Assembly (NCBI GenBank): GCA_016764035.1
Contig: JAESSQ010000276.1
Span: 1-9,176, forward strand
Origin: Gammaproteobacteria bacterium
GTDB lineage: Bacteria; Pseudomonadota; Gammaproteobacteria; SZUA-229
Length of the DNA: 9,176 bases
Direction: 5' to 3'
The notes under the pieces are model-generated. The model worked only from the letters and a program-made list of their open reading frames with translations, was not told where the DNA came from and did no database searches. Position numbers and translations under genes: made by a program. This document shows, piece after piece, positions 1 through 6,773 of the stretch. Every line of letters begins with the position of its first letter. The first letter of the stretch is position 1.

Positions 1-1023
1 ACGTGAGGTTGAATCTAAAGGGTCAACCGCAGGATAAATACCCAACTCTGCTATTTTACGACTTAGTACTGTTGTAGCATCTAAATGGGCAAATGTTGTT
101 GCAGGGGCAGGGTCAGTCAAATCATCGGCAGGTACATATACCGCCTGGAATGATGTAATTGAACCAGTTTTTGTAGAAGTAATACGCTCTTGGAGCACGC
201 CCATTTCTTCAGCAAGTGTAGGCTGGTAACCAACCGCAGATGGCATACGTCCTAATAGTGCCGATACTTCTGTACCCGCTAGTGTGTAACGATAAATATT
301 ATCAACGAACATTAATACATCACTACCCTGATCACGGAAGTATTCAGCCATGGTCAAACCAGTCAATGCAACACGAAGACGATTACCTGGAGGCTCATTC
401 ATCTGACCATAAACCAGTGCTACTTTATCAAGTACGCCACCTTCTTCCATCTCGTAATAAAAATCGTTACCCTCACGAGTACGTTCACCGACACCCGCAA
501 ATACTGAGAAACCAGAGTGCTCAACAGCGATATTACGAATTAATTCCATCAGTGTTACCGTTTTACCTACACCCGCACCACCAAATAATCCAACTTTACC
601 ACCCTTAGAAATAGGCATAACTAAATCAATTACTTTAATACCTGTTTCCATAATTTCGGTACTACCAGCCTGATCTTCAAACTTGGGCGGTTTACGATGG
701 ATAGGCATGGTTTCATCATGACCAATGTCACCGGCATTATCGATTGGTTCGCCAAGAACATCCATAATACGGCCTAATGTTTTAGGACCAACAGGAACTC
801 TAATGGCTTCGCCAGTATTGCTGACACTCATACCACGTCGTAGGCCTTCTGTAGGGCCCATGGCAATTGCACGTACCACGCCGTCACCTAGTTGTGCCTG
901 TACTTCCATTGTCAAACCTTTTTCTTCTAGTTTGAGTGCGTCATAGACTTTAGGAATGGCATCCCGTGGAAATTCGACATCGATAACCGCGCCGATAATC
1001 TCTACTACGTTTCCGGTGCTCAT
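1..1023 (-). CDS. atpD: ATP synthase F1 subunit beta, 3' end cut by window edge
   Basis: Catalytic subunit of the F1 head; it makes ATP from ADP and phosphate, driven by rotation of gamma. The frame is open from the ATG at 1021-1023 to the left edge, giving 341 residues of about 460, so the C-terminal helical domain is missing. Visible marks are the start MSTGNVVEIIGAVIDVEF, the P-loop GGAGVGKT at about 148-155, GERTREGND at about 179-187 with the catalytic glutamate near 180, and VDNIYRYTLAGTEVSALLGR further on. The last residues (YPAVDPLDSTSR) match the family, so there is no break. A Shine-Dalgarno GAGGA at 1031-1035 sits 7 nt before the start. It follows atpG after a 141-bp gap, the longest spacer inside the atp cluster. 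Identity is certain; only the 3' end is unseen. Confidence 0.97.
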   Translation of the reverse strand, partial: MSTGNVVEIIGAVIDVEFPRDAIPKVYDALKLEEKGLTMEVQAQLGDGVVRAIAMGPTEGLRRGMSVSNTGEAIRVPVGPKTLGRIMDVLGEPIDNAGDIGHDETMPIHRKPPKFEDQAGSTEIMETGIKVIDLVMPISKGGKVGLFGGAGVGKTVTLMELIRNIAVEHSGFSVFAGVGERTREGNDFYYEMEEGGVLDKVALVYGQMNEPPGNRLRVALTGLTMAEYFRDQGSDVLMFVDNIYRYTLAGTEVSALLGRMPSAVGYQPTLAEEMGVLQERITSTKTGSITSFQAVYVPADDLTDPAPATTFAHLDATTVLSRKIAELGIYPAVDPLDSTSR

Positions 1024-1164
1024 GATATTATCCTCATAAATACTTAGTATTAATAATGTTAAATTCTGTTAACTATGTGCTCTAAAACATTCAGTCTATC
1101 GATGTTAAGAATATTAATTATTCAACACTTCGAAAAGATGAATTCTCACACACAAACATCAGTG

Positions 1165-2031
1165 TTACGAAACAGCTGATGCACCTGCGCAAATCTCTGA
1201 AATTTCTTGAGTAATTGCGGCTTGTCTTGCTTTGTTATATATCGTTTGTAATTCTTTAATGATGTCAGACGCATTATCTGTAGCACTTTTCATTGCTATC
1301 ATTCGTGCTGCCATTTCACAGGCAATGTTTTCAACAACACCTTTGTAAACCTGAGACTCGATAAAACGCATCATCAATGCATCGATAATTGGCTTGGTAT
1401 CAGGCTCATACATATAATCCCAGTGATGCTCTAACTCTGTATCGATATCACCACTTACAGGGATTAATTGCTCTACCGTTGGTACTTGTGTCATGGTGTT
1501 TTCGAAAACATTACTGACCAAGAACAAACGATCAATCTTACCTTCATCATATGCATCAAGCATTACTTTGACAGCACCAATCAACTCTTCATTGGTAGGT
1601 TGATCACCTATATCGGTAACTTGAGAGATAATATCGCCTTTGAAACGAGCAAAGAATGTTGCAGAGCGTTTGCCAATGGCGCAGATATCAATTTCTACAT
1701 CTTTGTCCTGCCAATCAGCCATCTCATTAACGGCAGCTTTAAATACGTTTGTATTTAAGCCACCACATAAGCCGCGATCAGAAGAAACGACGATATAACC
1801 AACACGTTTAACTTCTTCACGATCCTGTAAATATGAATGTTTATACTCACAATGAGCTTGTGCTAAATGACTAAGTACGCTGCGCATTTTCTCTGCATAA
1901 GGCCGAGATGCGAACATGCGTACCTGTGCTCTGCGCATTTTACTTGCAGCAACCATTTCCATTGCTTTTGTGATCTTTTGTGTATTTTGTACACTTTTGA
2001 TCTTTGTGCGTATTTCTTTAGCGCCTGCCAT
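1165..2031 (-). CDS. atpG: ATP synthase F1 subunit gamma
   Basis: Central rotor shaft of F1; its coiled coil turns inside the alpha3beta3 ring and links the c-ring to catalysis. The 288-residue product is almost the E. coli length (287). The N-terminal helix carries the conserved KIKSVQNTQKITKAMEMVAASK (two overlapping stretches, residues about 11-32). The middle has the SDRGLCGGLN motif at about residue 84, and the C-terminal helix holds the family signature around KSATDNAS and YNKARQAAITQEI. The ATG start at 2029-2031 is preceded by AGAGA a few bases upstream and gives the standard MAGAKEIR start. It lies 41 bp after atpA. Nothing is odd in the gene itself. Confidence 0.98.
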   Translation of the reverse strand: MAGAKEIRTKIKSVQNTQKITKAMEMVAASKMRRAQVRMFASRPYAEKMRSVLSHLAQAHCEYKHSYLQDREEVKRVGYIVVSSDRGLCGGLNTNVFKAAVNEMADWQDKDVEIDICAIGKRSATFFARFKGDIISQVTDIGDQPTNEELIGAVKVMLDAYDEGKIDRLFLVSNVFENTMTQVPTVEQLIPVSGDIDTELEHHWDYMYEPDTKPIIDALMMRFIESQVYKGVVENIACEMAARMIAMKSATDNASDIIKELQTIYNKARQAAITQEISEICAGASAVS

Positions 2032-2072
2032 TGTTTAATCTCTAGTCAGTTAAATGAATGTTTAATATTAAT

Positions 2073-3614
2073 TTAATAAACACCGTTTGCTTTAAAGCTA
2101 TCTAATGCTGCACTCATTGCCGATGCTATATCGTCATTATAATCACCTGTGTCATTAATCTTAGCAACGATATCACTATGATTACTCTTCAGATCAGCAT
2201 GCATAGCTGCTTCATAATCAACTACTTTATTTGCTGGAACATCATTGAGATAGCCTTCATTTGCTGCATACAAGGAGAATGCCATTTCAGCAACAGAAAG
2301 TGGTGAATACTGCGCTTGTTTCATCAATTCAGTAACACGTTCACCTAACTCTAACTGCGCGCGTGTTATATCATCCAGATCAGATGCAAATTGAGCAAAA
2401 GCTGCTAATTCACGATATTGCGCAAGTGCTAGTCGAATACCGCCACCAAGCTTTTTAATGATTTTAGTCTGCGCTGCGCCACCAACTCGTGATACTGATA
2501 AACCAGCATTAATAGCAGGGCGTATACCAGAGTTAAATAAATCAGTCTCTAAGAAAATCTGTCCATCGGTAATTGAAATAACGTTTGTAGGTACGAATGC
2601 CGATACGTCACCATCTTGTGTTTCAATTATTGGAAAGGCTGTTAATGAGCCAGTTTTTCCCTTAACTTCACCATTAGTAAATGCTTCAACATAGTCAACA
2701 TTTACACGTGAAGCACGTTCAAGTAAACGAGCATGTAGGTAGAATACATCACCAGGGTAAGCTTCACGACCTGGTGGACGACGTAACAACAGTGACACTT
2801 GACGATATGCCCAGGCCTGCTTGGTTAAGTCATCATAAATAATTACTGCATCTTGACCGCGATCACGAAAATATTCGCCCATACTGCAACCGGCATACGG
2901 CGCAATATACTGCATTGCAGCAGATTCAGACGCATTTGAAGCAACGATAATGGTATGTTCCATGGCACCGTGTTCTTCAAGTTTACGAACGATATTAGCT
3001 ACCGTAGATGCTTTCTGACCAATGGCAACATAGATACATTTAATACCTGTGCCTTTCTGATTGATTATGGCATCAATGGCTACGGCTGTTTTACCTGTTT
3101 GGCGGTCACCAATAATCAACTCACGTTGACCTCGGCCAACAGGCACCATAGCGTCAATTGCTTTCAAACCTGTCTGAACAGGTTGATCAACAGATTTACG
3201 CTCAATTACACCAGGAGCAATCTTTTCGACTGGTGCAGTTAGCTTCGTATCAATTGGCCCTTTACCATCAATTGGCACACCAAGTGCGTCTACAACGCGA
3301 CCTAACATCTCTGGACCAATGGGCACTTCTAAAATTCGTCCGGTACATTTTGCGGTATCGCCTTCAACCATATGGCCATAACTTCCTAAAACAACAGCGC
3401 CGACAGAGTCACGCTCAAGGTTCAGTGCCATAGCAAATGTGTCGCCAGGTAATTCGATCATCTCGCCTTGCATAGCGTCTGCCAGACCATGGATTCGAAT
3501 GATACCGTCCATTAAGCTAACGATTGTACCTTCGGTACGAACTTCAACTTTGCTATCAAAGTTTTCGATTCGTGATTTAATCAGTTCACTGATTTCTGAT
3601 GGATTGAGTTGCAT
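2073..3614 (-). CDS. atpA: ATP synthase F1 subunit alpha
   Basis: Non-catalytic nucleotide-binding subunit of F1, alternating with beta in the head. The product is 513 residues, identical in length to E. coli. The N-terminal beta-barrel is followed by the P-loop GDRQTGKT at 169-176. The signature PAINAGLSVSRVG spans 366-378 and contains the arginine finger (Arg376) that reaches the beta catalytic site. The C-terminal helical bundle is complete. The start ATG at 3612-3614 has AAGAGG a few bases upstream, overlapping the atpH stop codon; the gap from atpH is only 10 bp, which suggests translational coupling. A 7-bp inverted repeat with a 4-nt loop (AACCTGT / ACAGGTT, 3167-3184) lies in the codons for the conserved QPVQTGL and is probably incidental. 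Confidence 0.98.
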   Translation of the reverse strand: MQLNPSEISELIKSRIENFDSKVEVRTEGTIVSLMDGIIRIHGLADAMQGEMIELPGDTFAMALNLERDSVGAVVLGSYGHMVEGDTAKCTGRILEVPIGPEMLGRVVDALGVPIDGKGPIDTKLTAPVEKIAPGVIERKSVDQPVQTGLKAIDAMVPVGRGQRELIIGDRQTGKTAVAIDAIINQKGTGIKCIYVAIGQKASTVANIVRKLEEHGAMEHTIIVASNASESAAMQYIAPYAGCSMGEYFRDRGQDAVIIYDDLTKQAWAYRQVSLLLRRPPGREAYPGDVFYLHARLLERASRVNVDYVEAFTNGEVKGKTGSLTAFPIIETQDGDVSAFVPTNVISITDGQIFLETDLFNSGIRPAINAGLSVSRVGGAAQTKIIKKLGGGIRLALAQYRELAAFAQFASDLDDITRAQLELGERVTELMKQAQYSPLSVAEMAFSLYAANEGYLNDVPANKVVDYEAAMHADLKSNHSDIVAKINDTGDYNDDIASAMSAALDSFKANGVY

Positions 3615-3624
3615 TATGTGCCTC

Positions 3625-4161
3625 TTATCGTCCTAATGAAAGCGCTAGAGAATCAAGTTGCGATTTCATCGACGCGTCAATAATAGTGTCACCAGCCTTG
3701 ATAATTACTCCACCTATCAACGATTCATCTACCGTTGTAGTCAAAGTTATATCGCAGCCAAGTTTGTTCTTTAATGTTTTAACCAGTTCGCTGGTTTGCT
3801 CTGCAGATAATTCAAAAGCAGAGGTTACTTCAGCTTCGATTTTATTTTCTGCCTTAGCTCGTGCGACTTCAAACTGCGTCACAACATCGGAAAATAACAT
3901 CAAACGACCATTTTCTGCCATTAATTTAATCAAGTTCTGTTGTGCAGAATTTAGCTTATCGCCCAATACCTTGATTATCAGCTCACCTTTTTCGGTTTTG
4001 CCTGTTTCAGGGTCATCTAACAATTCGCTGATTTGATCATCATTGATGACAGCGGCAGTATTTGCCAGCGCATCACTCCAGGAACTGAGAGAACTGGTCT
4101 CATTAGCTATATCATAAACAGCGTTTGCATAGGGTCGTGCAGCAGTTGTGTAATCAGACAT
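3625..4161 (-). CDS. atpH: ATP synthase F1 subunit delta
   Basis: Delta (OSCP-type) subunit that caps the F1 head and ties the N-termini of alpha to the b-subunit stalk. The product is 178 residues (E. coli 177). It has the usual two parts: an N-terminal helical bundle beginning TTAARPYANAVYDIA, and a C-terminal part with the family pattern around DESLIGGVIIKAGDTIIDASM near residues 144-164, followed by the LDSLALSL end. The ATG is at 4159-4161, 14 bp after atpF, with only a weak GGA upstream, so coupling to atpF translation is likely. This is the least conserved F1 subunit, but its place between atpF and atpA settles the call. Confidence 0.96.
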   Translation of the reverse strand: MSDYTTAARPYANAVYDIANETSSLSSWSDALANTAAVINDDQISELLDDPETGKTEKGELIIKVLGDKLNSAQQNLIKLMAENGRLMLFSDVVTQFEVARAKAENKIEAEVTSAFELSAEQTSELVKTLKNKLGCDITLTTTVDESLIGGVIIKAGDTIIDASMKSQLDSLALSLGR

Positions 4162-4175
4162 AGAAGTATCCGTGT

Positions 4176-4646
4176 TTAAAGCTGAGTGGCCAGGTCATTT
4201 AATGTACTTGCATGTTCGTCTTTATCGACTTCACGTTTAAGTACTTTTTCCGCGCCTGCAATTGCCAGAGTTATTACTTCCTGACGTAAATGCTCACGTG
4301 CACGACTGGTTTCCTGTTCGATTTCAGCATTAGCACCGGTAACGATACGTTCTGCTTCTGTCTTAGCGTCACCTTTAGCTTCTTCAATCATTTCACCTGC
4401 ACGTTTCTGTGCTTGCGAAATAATGTCAGATGCCTGTCCTTTCGCTTCTTTAATATGTTCAATTGCACGCTTTTCAGCTAGAACCTGTTCGTGTTGACCA
4501 CGTTCAGCAGCAGCTAATCCATCAGCAATTTCTTTTCTGCGCGCGTCTAGGGCTCCCATTACTGGTGGCCAGATAAACTTCATGCAGAACCAGACGAAAA
4601 TCGCAAAGGTAATCGACTGTCCAATCAGGGTAAGATTAATGTTCAT
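4176..4646 (-). CDS. atpF: ATP synthase F0 subunit b
   Basis: Peripheral stalk subunit, membrane-anchored by its N-terminus and acting as a dimer that holds F1 against rotation. The 156 residues match the E. coli length exactly. One hydrophobic helix covers roughly residues 4-25, followed by the conserved CMKFIWPPVM. The rest is a long charged, alanine-rich helix with the repeating heptad-like pattern expected of the b coiled coil (KEIADGLAAAERG, AREHLRQEV, AIAGAEKVLKREVD). The start at 4644-4646 has GGAG 7 nt upstream. It follows atpE by 53 bp. Confidence 0.97.
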   Translation of the reverse strand: MNINLTLIGQSITFAIFVWFCMKFIWPPVMGALDARRKEIADGLAAAERGQHEQVLAEKRAIEHIKEAKGQASDIISQAQKRAGEMIEEAKGDAKTEAERIVTGANAEIEQETSRAREHLRQEVITLAIAGAEKVLKREVDKDEHASTLNDLATQL

Positions 4647-4686
4647 GAATGAACTCCGCTCTCTCTTATATTCTTAAAAGGTTGTT

Positions 4687-4704
4687 TTTAAACGTGGGTT
4701 TAAA
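4687..4704 (-). repeat. Small hairpin over the atpE stop codon
   Basis: A perfect 7-bp inverted repeat (TTTAAAC / GTTTAAA) with a 4-nt loop includes the TAA stop of atpE (4700-4702) and the start of the atpE-atpF spacer. The stem has a single GC pair, so it is weak, and it is followed only by short U runs; it is not a convincing terminator. It could serve as an RNA end or processing point that helps set the high atpE to low atpF ratio, but that is inference. Confidence 0.35.
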
Positions 4705-4930
4705 TAACAGCGAATAGAATGTAGAAAGCGATACCTACGCCAATCATTGGAACCGCGTCAACCAGACCCATAACGATAAAGAACTGGGTACGTAACATTG
4801 GTAGCAACTCAGGCTGACGTGCGATGCCTTCTAGAAAACGAGCACCTAAAATGCCGATGCCTACAGCAGCACCTAAAGCACCTAAACCTAAAAGCATTGC
4901 GCCTGCGATATATAACAATGAAGCTTCCAT
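4700..4930 (-). CDS. atpE: ATP synthase F0 subunit c
   Basis: Proteolipid that forms the rotating c-ring in the membrane and carries protons. The 76-residue hairpin has two hydrophobic helices. The first contains the glycine-rich GLGALGAAVGIGILGARFLEG. The polar loop has Arg38-Gln39-Pro40, which contacts gamma and epsilon. The second helix has Asp58 in MGLVDAVPMI, the proton-binding carboxylate (E. coli Asp61). The acidic residue is Asp, and the extra polar residues of sodium-binding rings are not seen next to it, so a proton-driven enzyme is expected. Its ribosome binding site is the best in the operon, in line with many c copies per enzyme. Confidence 0.98.
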   Translation of the reverse strand: MEASLLYIAGAMLLGLGALGAAVGIGILGARFLEGIARQPELLPMLRTQFFIVMGLVDAVPMIGVGIAFYILFAVI

Positions 4931-4961
4931 TGTATTCTCCTAAATATTAAAAAAAGTTAAA
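4931..4961 (-). promoter_or_regulatory. atpE translation initiation region
   Basis: The mRNA just before atpE has a strong Shine-Dalgarno AGGAGA (4936-4941), 5 nt from the ATG, preceded directly by a U-rich, structure-poor stretch (4942-4961, including seven consecutive U). In E. coli the atpE initiation region is known for a U-rich sequence upstream of the SD that boosts translation. The layout here is the same kind, so an enhancer role is inferred by analogy. Confidence 0.55.
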
Positions 4962-4989
4962 GATAGTTGTTTTTTACGTTTCTTGCTTT

Positions 4990-5892
4990 CTAGTGAGAGT
5001 GATGCGCCATCTCCATATATACGACGGTAAGCGTCATAAATATGAATGCCTGTAGCATTACAATCAAAATATGGAAAACTGCCCACGCCCACTGCAATAC
5101 ACCAGCAAATATAGCCAGCATAAATCCACTGCCAAATAATAAAGCAATCAGAATAAAGATCATCTCACCAGCGTATAAGTTACCGAATAACCGCAGTGAC
5201 AAAGAAATAGGTTTTGATATAAGACCAACAAATTCGAGGAAGAAGTTGATGGGTAATAAAAGAATTTTCATTGGTAAGCTTTTAGCTTCAAATGGCTGCA
5301 TAGTAAGCTCAGCCATAAAGCCGCCGATACCTTTAATTTTTACACCATAGAATAATGTCATTGCAAAGATAGCTAAAGACATACCAAATGTTACATTTGG
5401 ATCGGTGGTAGGTACGACGCGAAAGAACACATGATGCGGGTCTACGCCAAATACTGTAGAGCCAACAACACCGGCCAATTGTGGCAACCAGTCCACTGGC
5501 ACTATATCCATGAGATTCATTAATAAAATCCACATAAACAGTGTTAAGGCCATTGGAGCAACGAGTGGGTTTTTTCCAGTAAATGAGCCGCGAACACTAC
5601 TATCAATGAAATCAACAACCCATTCGACAAAATTTTGCAACCCACCGGGCACACCTTTTGTCGCATGCTTGGCGGCTTTGTGAAAAATAAACAGGAAAAT
5701 TGCGCCTAAGATGATAGAGAAGAACATCGTATCTACATGGACTGCCATGAAGCCCATTTCTTTAGCTTCTTGAGCTGAGTGCGCAAAACCCCAAGAGCCA
5801 GCATTTTCATAACCATCAGGAACCTTACCGTAGGTAAGGTTCTGCAAATGATGCTTGATATATTCGCTTGCTGTCAGAGCCTGGTTAGCCAT
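4990..5892 (-). CDS. atpB: ATP synthase F0 subunit a
   Basis: Membrane stator that forms the two proton half-channels beside the c-ring. The product is 300 residues, somewhat longer than E. coli (271), with most of the extra length in the N-terminal part and the periplasmic loop around residues 135-165. Several hydrophobic helices are visible (about 54-70, 112-131, 168-185, 208-226, 240-265, 270-292). The essential arginine is Arg234 in LSLRLFGNLYAGEMIF, matching E. coli Arg210. The C-terminus ends with a histidine-rich MAHHSH tail. The ATG at 5890-5892 follows a GAGAG stretch. It comes 33 bp after atpI. The first 75 nt of coding sequence contain an unusually strong hairpin, listed separately. 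Confidence 0.98.
   Translation of the reverse strand: MANQALTASEYIKHHLQNLTYGKVPDGYENAGSWGFAHSAQEAKEMGFMAVHVDTMFFSIILGAIFLFIFHKAAKHATKGVPGGLQNFVEWVVDFIDSSVRGSFTGKNPLVAPMALTLFMWILLMNLMDIVPVDWLPQLAGVVGSTVFGVDPHHVFFRVVPTTDPNVTFGMSLAIFAMTLFYGVKIKGIGGFMAELTMQPFEAKSLPMKILLLPINFFLEFVGLISKPISLSLRLFGNLYAGEMIFILIALLFGSGFMLAIFAGVLQWAWAVFHILIVMLQAFIFMTLTVVYMEMAHHSH
5820..5842 (-). repeat. Perfect 10-bp inverted repeat inside the start of atpB
   Basis: GAACCTTACC and GGTAAGGTTC are perfectly complementary and are separated by only 3 nt, with an extra G-U pair possible at the base. The hairpin lies 51-73 nt after the atpB start, in the codons for Asn-Leu-Thr-Tyr-Gly-Lys-Val-Pro. The peptide region is conserved in relatives, but the perfect pairing depends on the codons chosen. 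It could slow ribosomes, protect or cleave the mRNA, or be chance. Confidence 0.5.
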
Positions 5893-5925
5893 ATATAACT
5901 CTCTAAATCTTCATTTCAACAAGTG

Positions 5926-6336
5926 CTATCTGCCAAAGGCATTCTGCACAGCGGGTGTTATATGTATCAAAAAGTATGCTGCTAATAAAGCAACTGCACT
6001 CAGCGGCTTTATCAAAACAAACGCAATAACAAACATCGCGCCTGTAAATATAAACTTATATATCTCGCCTATGTAAAATGTAGCCAATACTGATTCTTCA
6101 GTAGCCTTTGACTTTACTCGAAAAACTTTTACTGCGAACCAAGCGTTTGCCAAAGTTGCAATTAGCCCTCCAGCGAGCGAGGAGTATCCTACTACATTAT
6201 TGAAAATAAGCAATGCCAATATTGATAATATTGATGTAACGAACAACTGCGTTAAAACGAATCGTAACGCCTGTTGCTGCGATGCCTTAACAAGTTCCGT
6301 GAGGTCTGGATGATCTTGTTGCATATTTCTCTGCAT
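5926..6336 (-). CDS. atpI: ATP synthase accessory protein AtpI
   Basis: Small membrane protein encoded at the head of atp operons. It is thought to help c-ring assembly or membrane insertion and is not part of the finished enzyme. The product is 136 residues (E. coli about 126) with four hydrophobic segments at about 25-45, 50-70, 90-108 and 111-130. The pattern SSLAGGLIATLANAWFAVK, the conserved YIGEIYKF, and the ending ITPAVQNAFGR fit the family. Two starts are possible: the ATG at 6334-6336, with a poor SD, and an in-frame ATG at 6322-6324, preceded closely by AGAGA, which would give 132 residues. An in-frame TAG about 24 nt before the first ATG rules out a longer form. It is the first gene after the proposed promoter. 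Confidence 0.92.
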   Translation of the reverse strand: MQRNMQQDHPDLTELVKASQQQALRFVLTQLFVTSILSILALLIFNNVVGYSSLAGGLIATLANAWFAVKVFRVKSKATEESVLATFYIGEIYKFIFTGAMFVIAFVLIKPLSAVALLAAYFLIHITPAVQNAFGR

Positions 6337-6525
6337 TTCAGCCAGCTTTTCGGCGCGCTATTCATCGGGCACAGCAGTCTAACAAAAATGCAATGCGCGC
6401 GAAGTATATAAGACCTAACTACACGTGGTCAAGGAATCAATCATTGCATAAATATATTTTATTACACAGACAACAATTACGCTCGCCAAAAAAACGCTTA
6501 CTCTAAGTTATAAATACTGGCCAGA
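6337..6525 (-). other. parB-atpI intergenic region
   Basis: This 189-bp gap holds the atp promoter and leader. Two GCGCGC blocks (6395-6400 and 6353-6358) flank the leader and could pair as the base of a stem. Just after the parB stop there is a CTGGCCAG palindrome (6518-6525), then a weak 4-bp stem (CTTA/TAAG, 6497-6507) followed by seven T (6488-6494). The latter could act as a poor terminator for parB but is too weak to call with confidence. Confidence 0.4.
6403..6432 (-). promoter_or_regulatory. Probable sigma70 promoter of the atp operon
   Basis: On the minus strand there is TTGACC (6427-6432, 5 of 6 to the -35 consensus), an 18-bp spacer, and TATACT (6403-6408, 5 of 6 to the -10 consensus). 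The start of transcription would be near 6396, giving a leader of about 60 nt before atpI. It lies in the only sizeable gap (189 bp) between parB and the atp genes. A CACGTG (6422-6427) overlaps the -35 box; its flanks do not match parS. Confidence 0.7.
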
Positions 6526-6747
6526 TTATGACTCAATTTTATTGATAATCCCATCCAACACATCAAGACTTGAATAACTTATTTCTAGACAACCTGCGCC
6601 TTTAGCTTTTTGCTTTATAAACACTGGCGCGCCAATTATTTCTGTTAAACGCTCTTCTAACTTAATGACATCCGGATCTCTTTGTGTCACCTTCGACTTT
6701 TTAACTGGCGCAGAAATCTTTCGAATCAAAGCTTCTGTATCACGCAC
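6526..6747 (-). CDS. parB: ParB C-terminal dimerisation domain, in -1 frame to the rest of parB
   Basis: The 73-residue frame is the normal end of a chromosomal ParB: it begins at VRDTEALIRK (part of the usual GLSVRDTEAL), has a short charged linker, then DPDVIKLEERLTEIIGAPV and the ending SSLDVLDGIINKIES, which form the leucine-zipper-like dimer domain. It overlaps the upstream parB part by 22 nt and is in the -1 frame relative to it. It should be read as the 3' part of parB, joined by a corrected or recoded base. It could in principle start alone at GTG 6745-6747, since AAGGG lies about 6 nt upstream, but a separate gene is less likely than a broken or recoded parB. Homology is clear; the way it is expressed is not. 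Confidence 0.85.
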   Translation of the reverse strand: MRDTEALIRKISAPVKKSKVTQRDPDVIKLEERLTEIIGAPVFIKQKAKGAGCLEISYSSLDVLDGIINKIES

Positions 6748-6773
6748 AGAAAGCCCTTTTCTGGCAACCTCTT
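6726..6773 (-). other. Frame break in parB: one-base deletion or -1 recoding site
   Basis: In mRNA sense the order is: SD-like AAGAGG (6768-6773), 8 nt, the heptamer A AAG GGC in the zero frame (6753-6759), then a TTCTGT/ACAGAA stem with a 7-nt loop (6733-6751), and the zero-frame stop TGA (6726-6728). Adding one G to the GG at 6768-6769 would read R-V-A-R-K-G-L-S-V-R-D-T-E, a normal ParB. Slipping -1 on the heptamer would read R-L-P-E-K-G-L-S-V-R-D-T-E, the same length. I favour an indel (real or sequencing), because VARK fits the family better than LPEK, with a proline in a helix. Confidence 0.8.

Noticed and set aside
240..608. Plus-strand open frame of 122 codons
   Set aside because: It is antisense to the conserved atpD frame and has low-complexity, unrecognisable content; the other plus-strand frames over atp genes are shadows of the same kind.
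1021..1035. TTATCCTCA as a DnaA box
   Set aside because: It mismatches the consensus in the conserved CACA end and is the complement of the atpD Shine-Dalgarno.
2700..2715. CACGTG with parS-like flanks inside atpA
   Set aside because: Only about 12 of 16 positions match, and the bases encode the conserved A-S-R-V-N-V of AtpA, so it is probably chance.
3781..3796. 6-bp hairpin AACCAG/CTGGTT in atpH
   Set aside because: It is short, and in the transcribed sense the loop is CGAA rather than UUCG; probably a coding coincidence.
6227..6365. Short upstream frame (ATG 6363-6365) overlapping the start of atpI
   Set aside because: It has no SD, is out of frame with atpI and encodes a basic peptide of no known family.
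6421..6433. CACGTG as a parS site in front of the atp operon
   Set aside because: The flanking bases do not match either parS half; the core overlaps a good -35 box instead.
6488..6507. Rho-independent terminator after parB
   Set aside because: There is a T7 run, but the preceding stem has only 4 bp with a 3-nt loop, too weak for a firm call.
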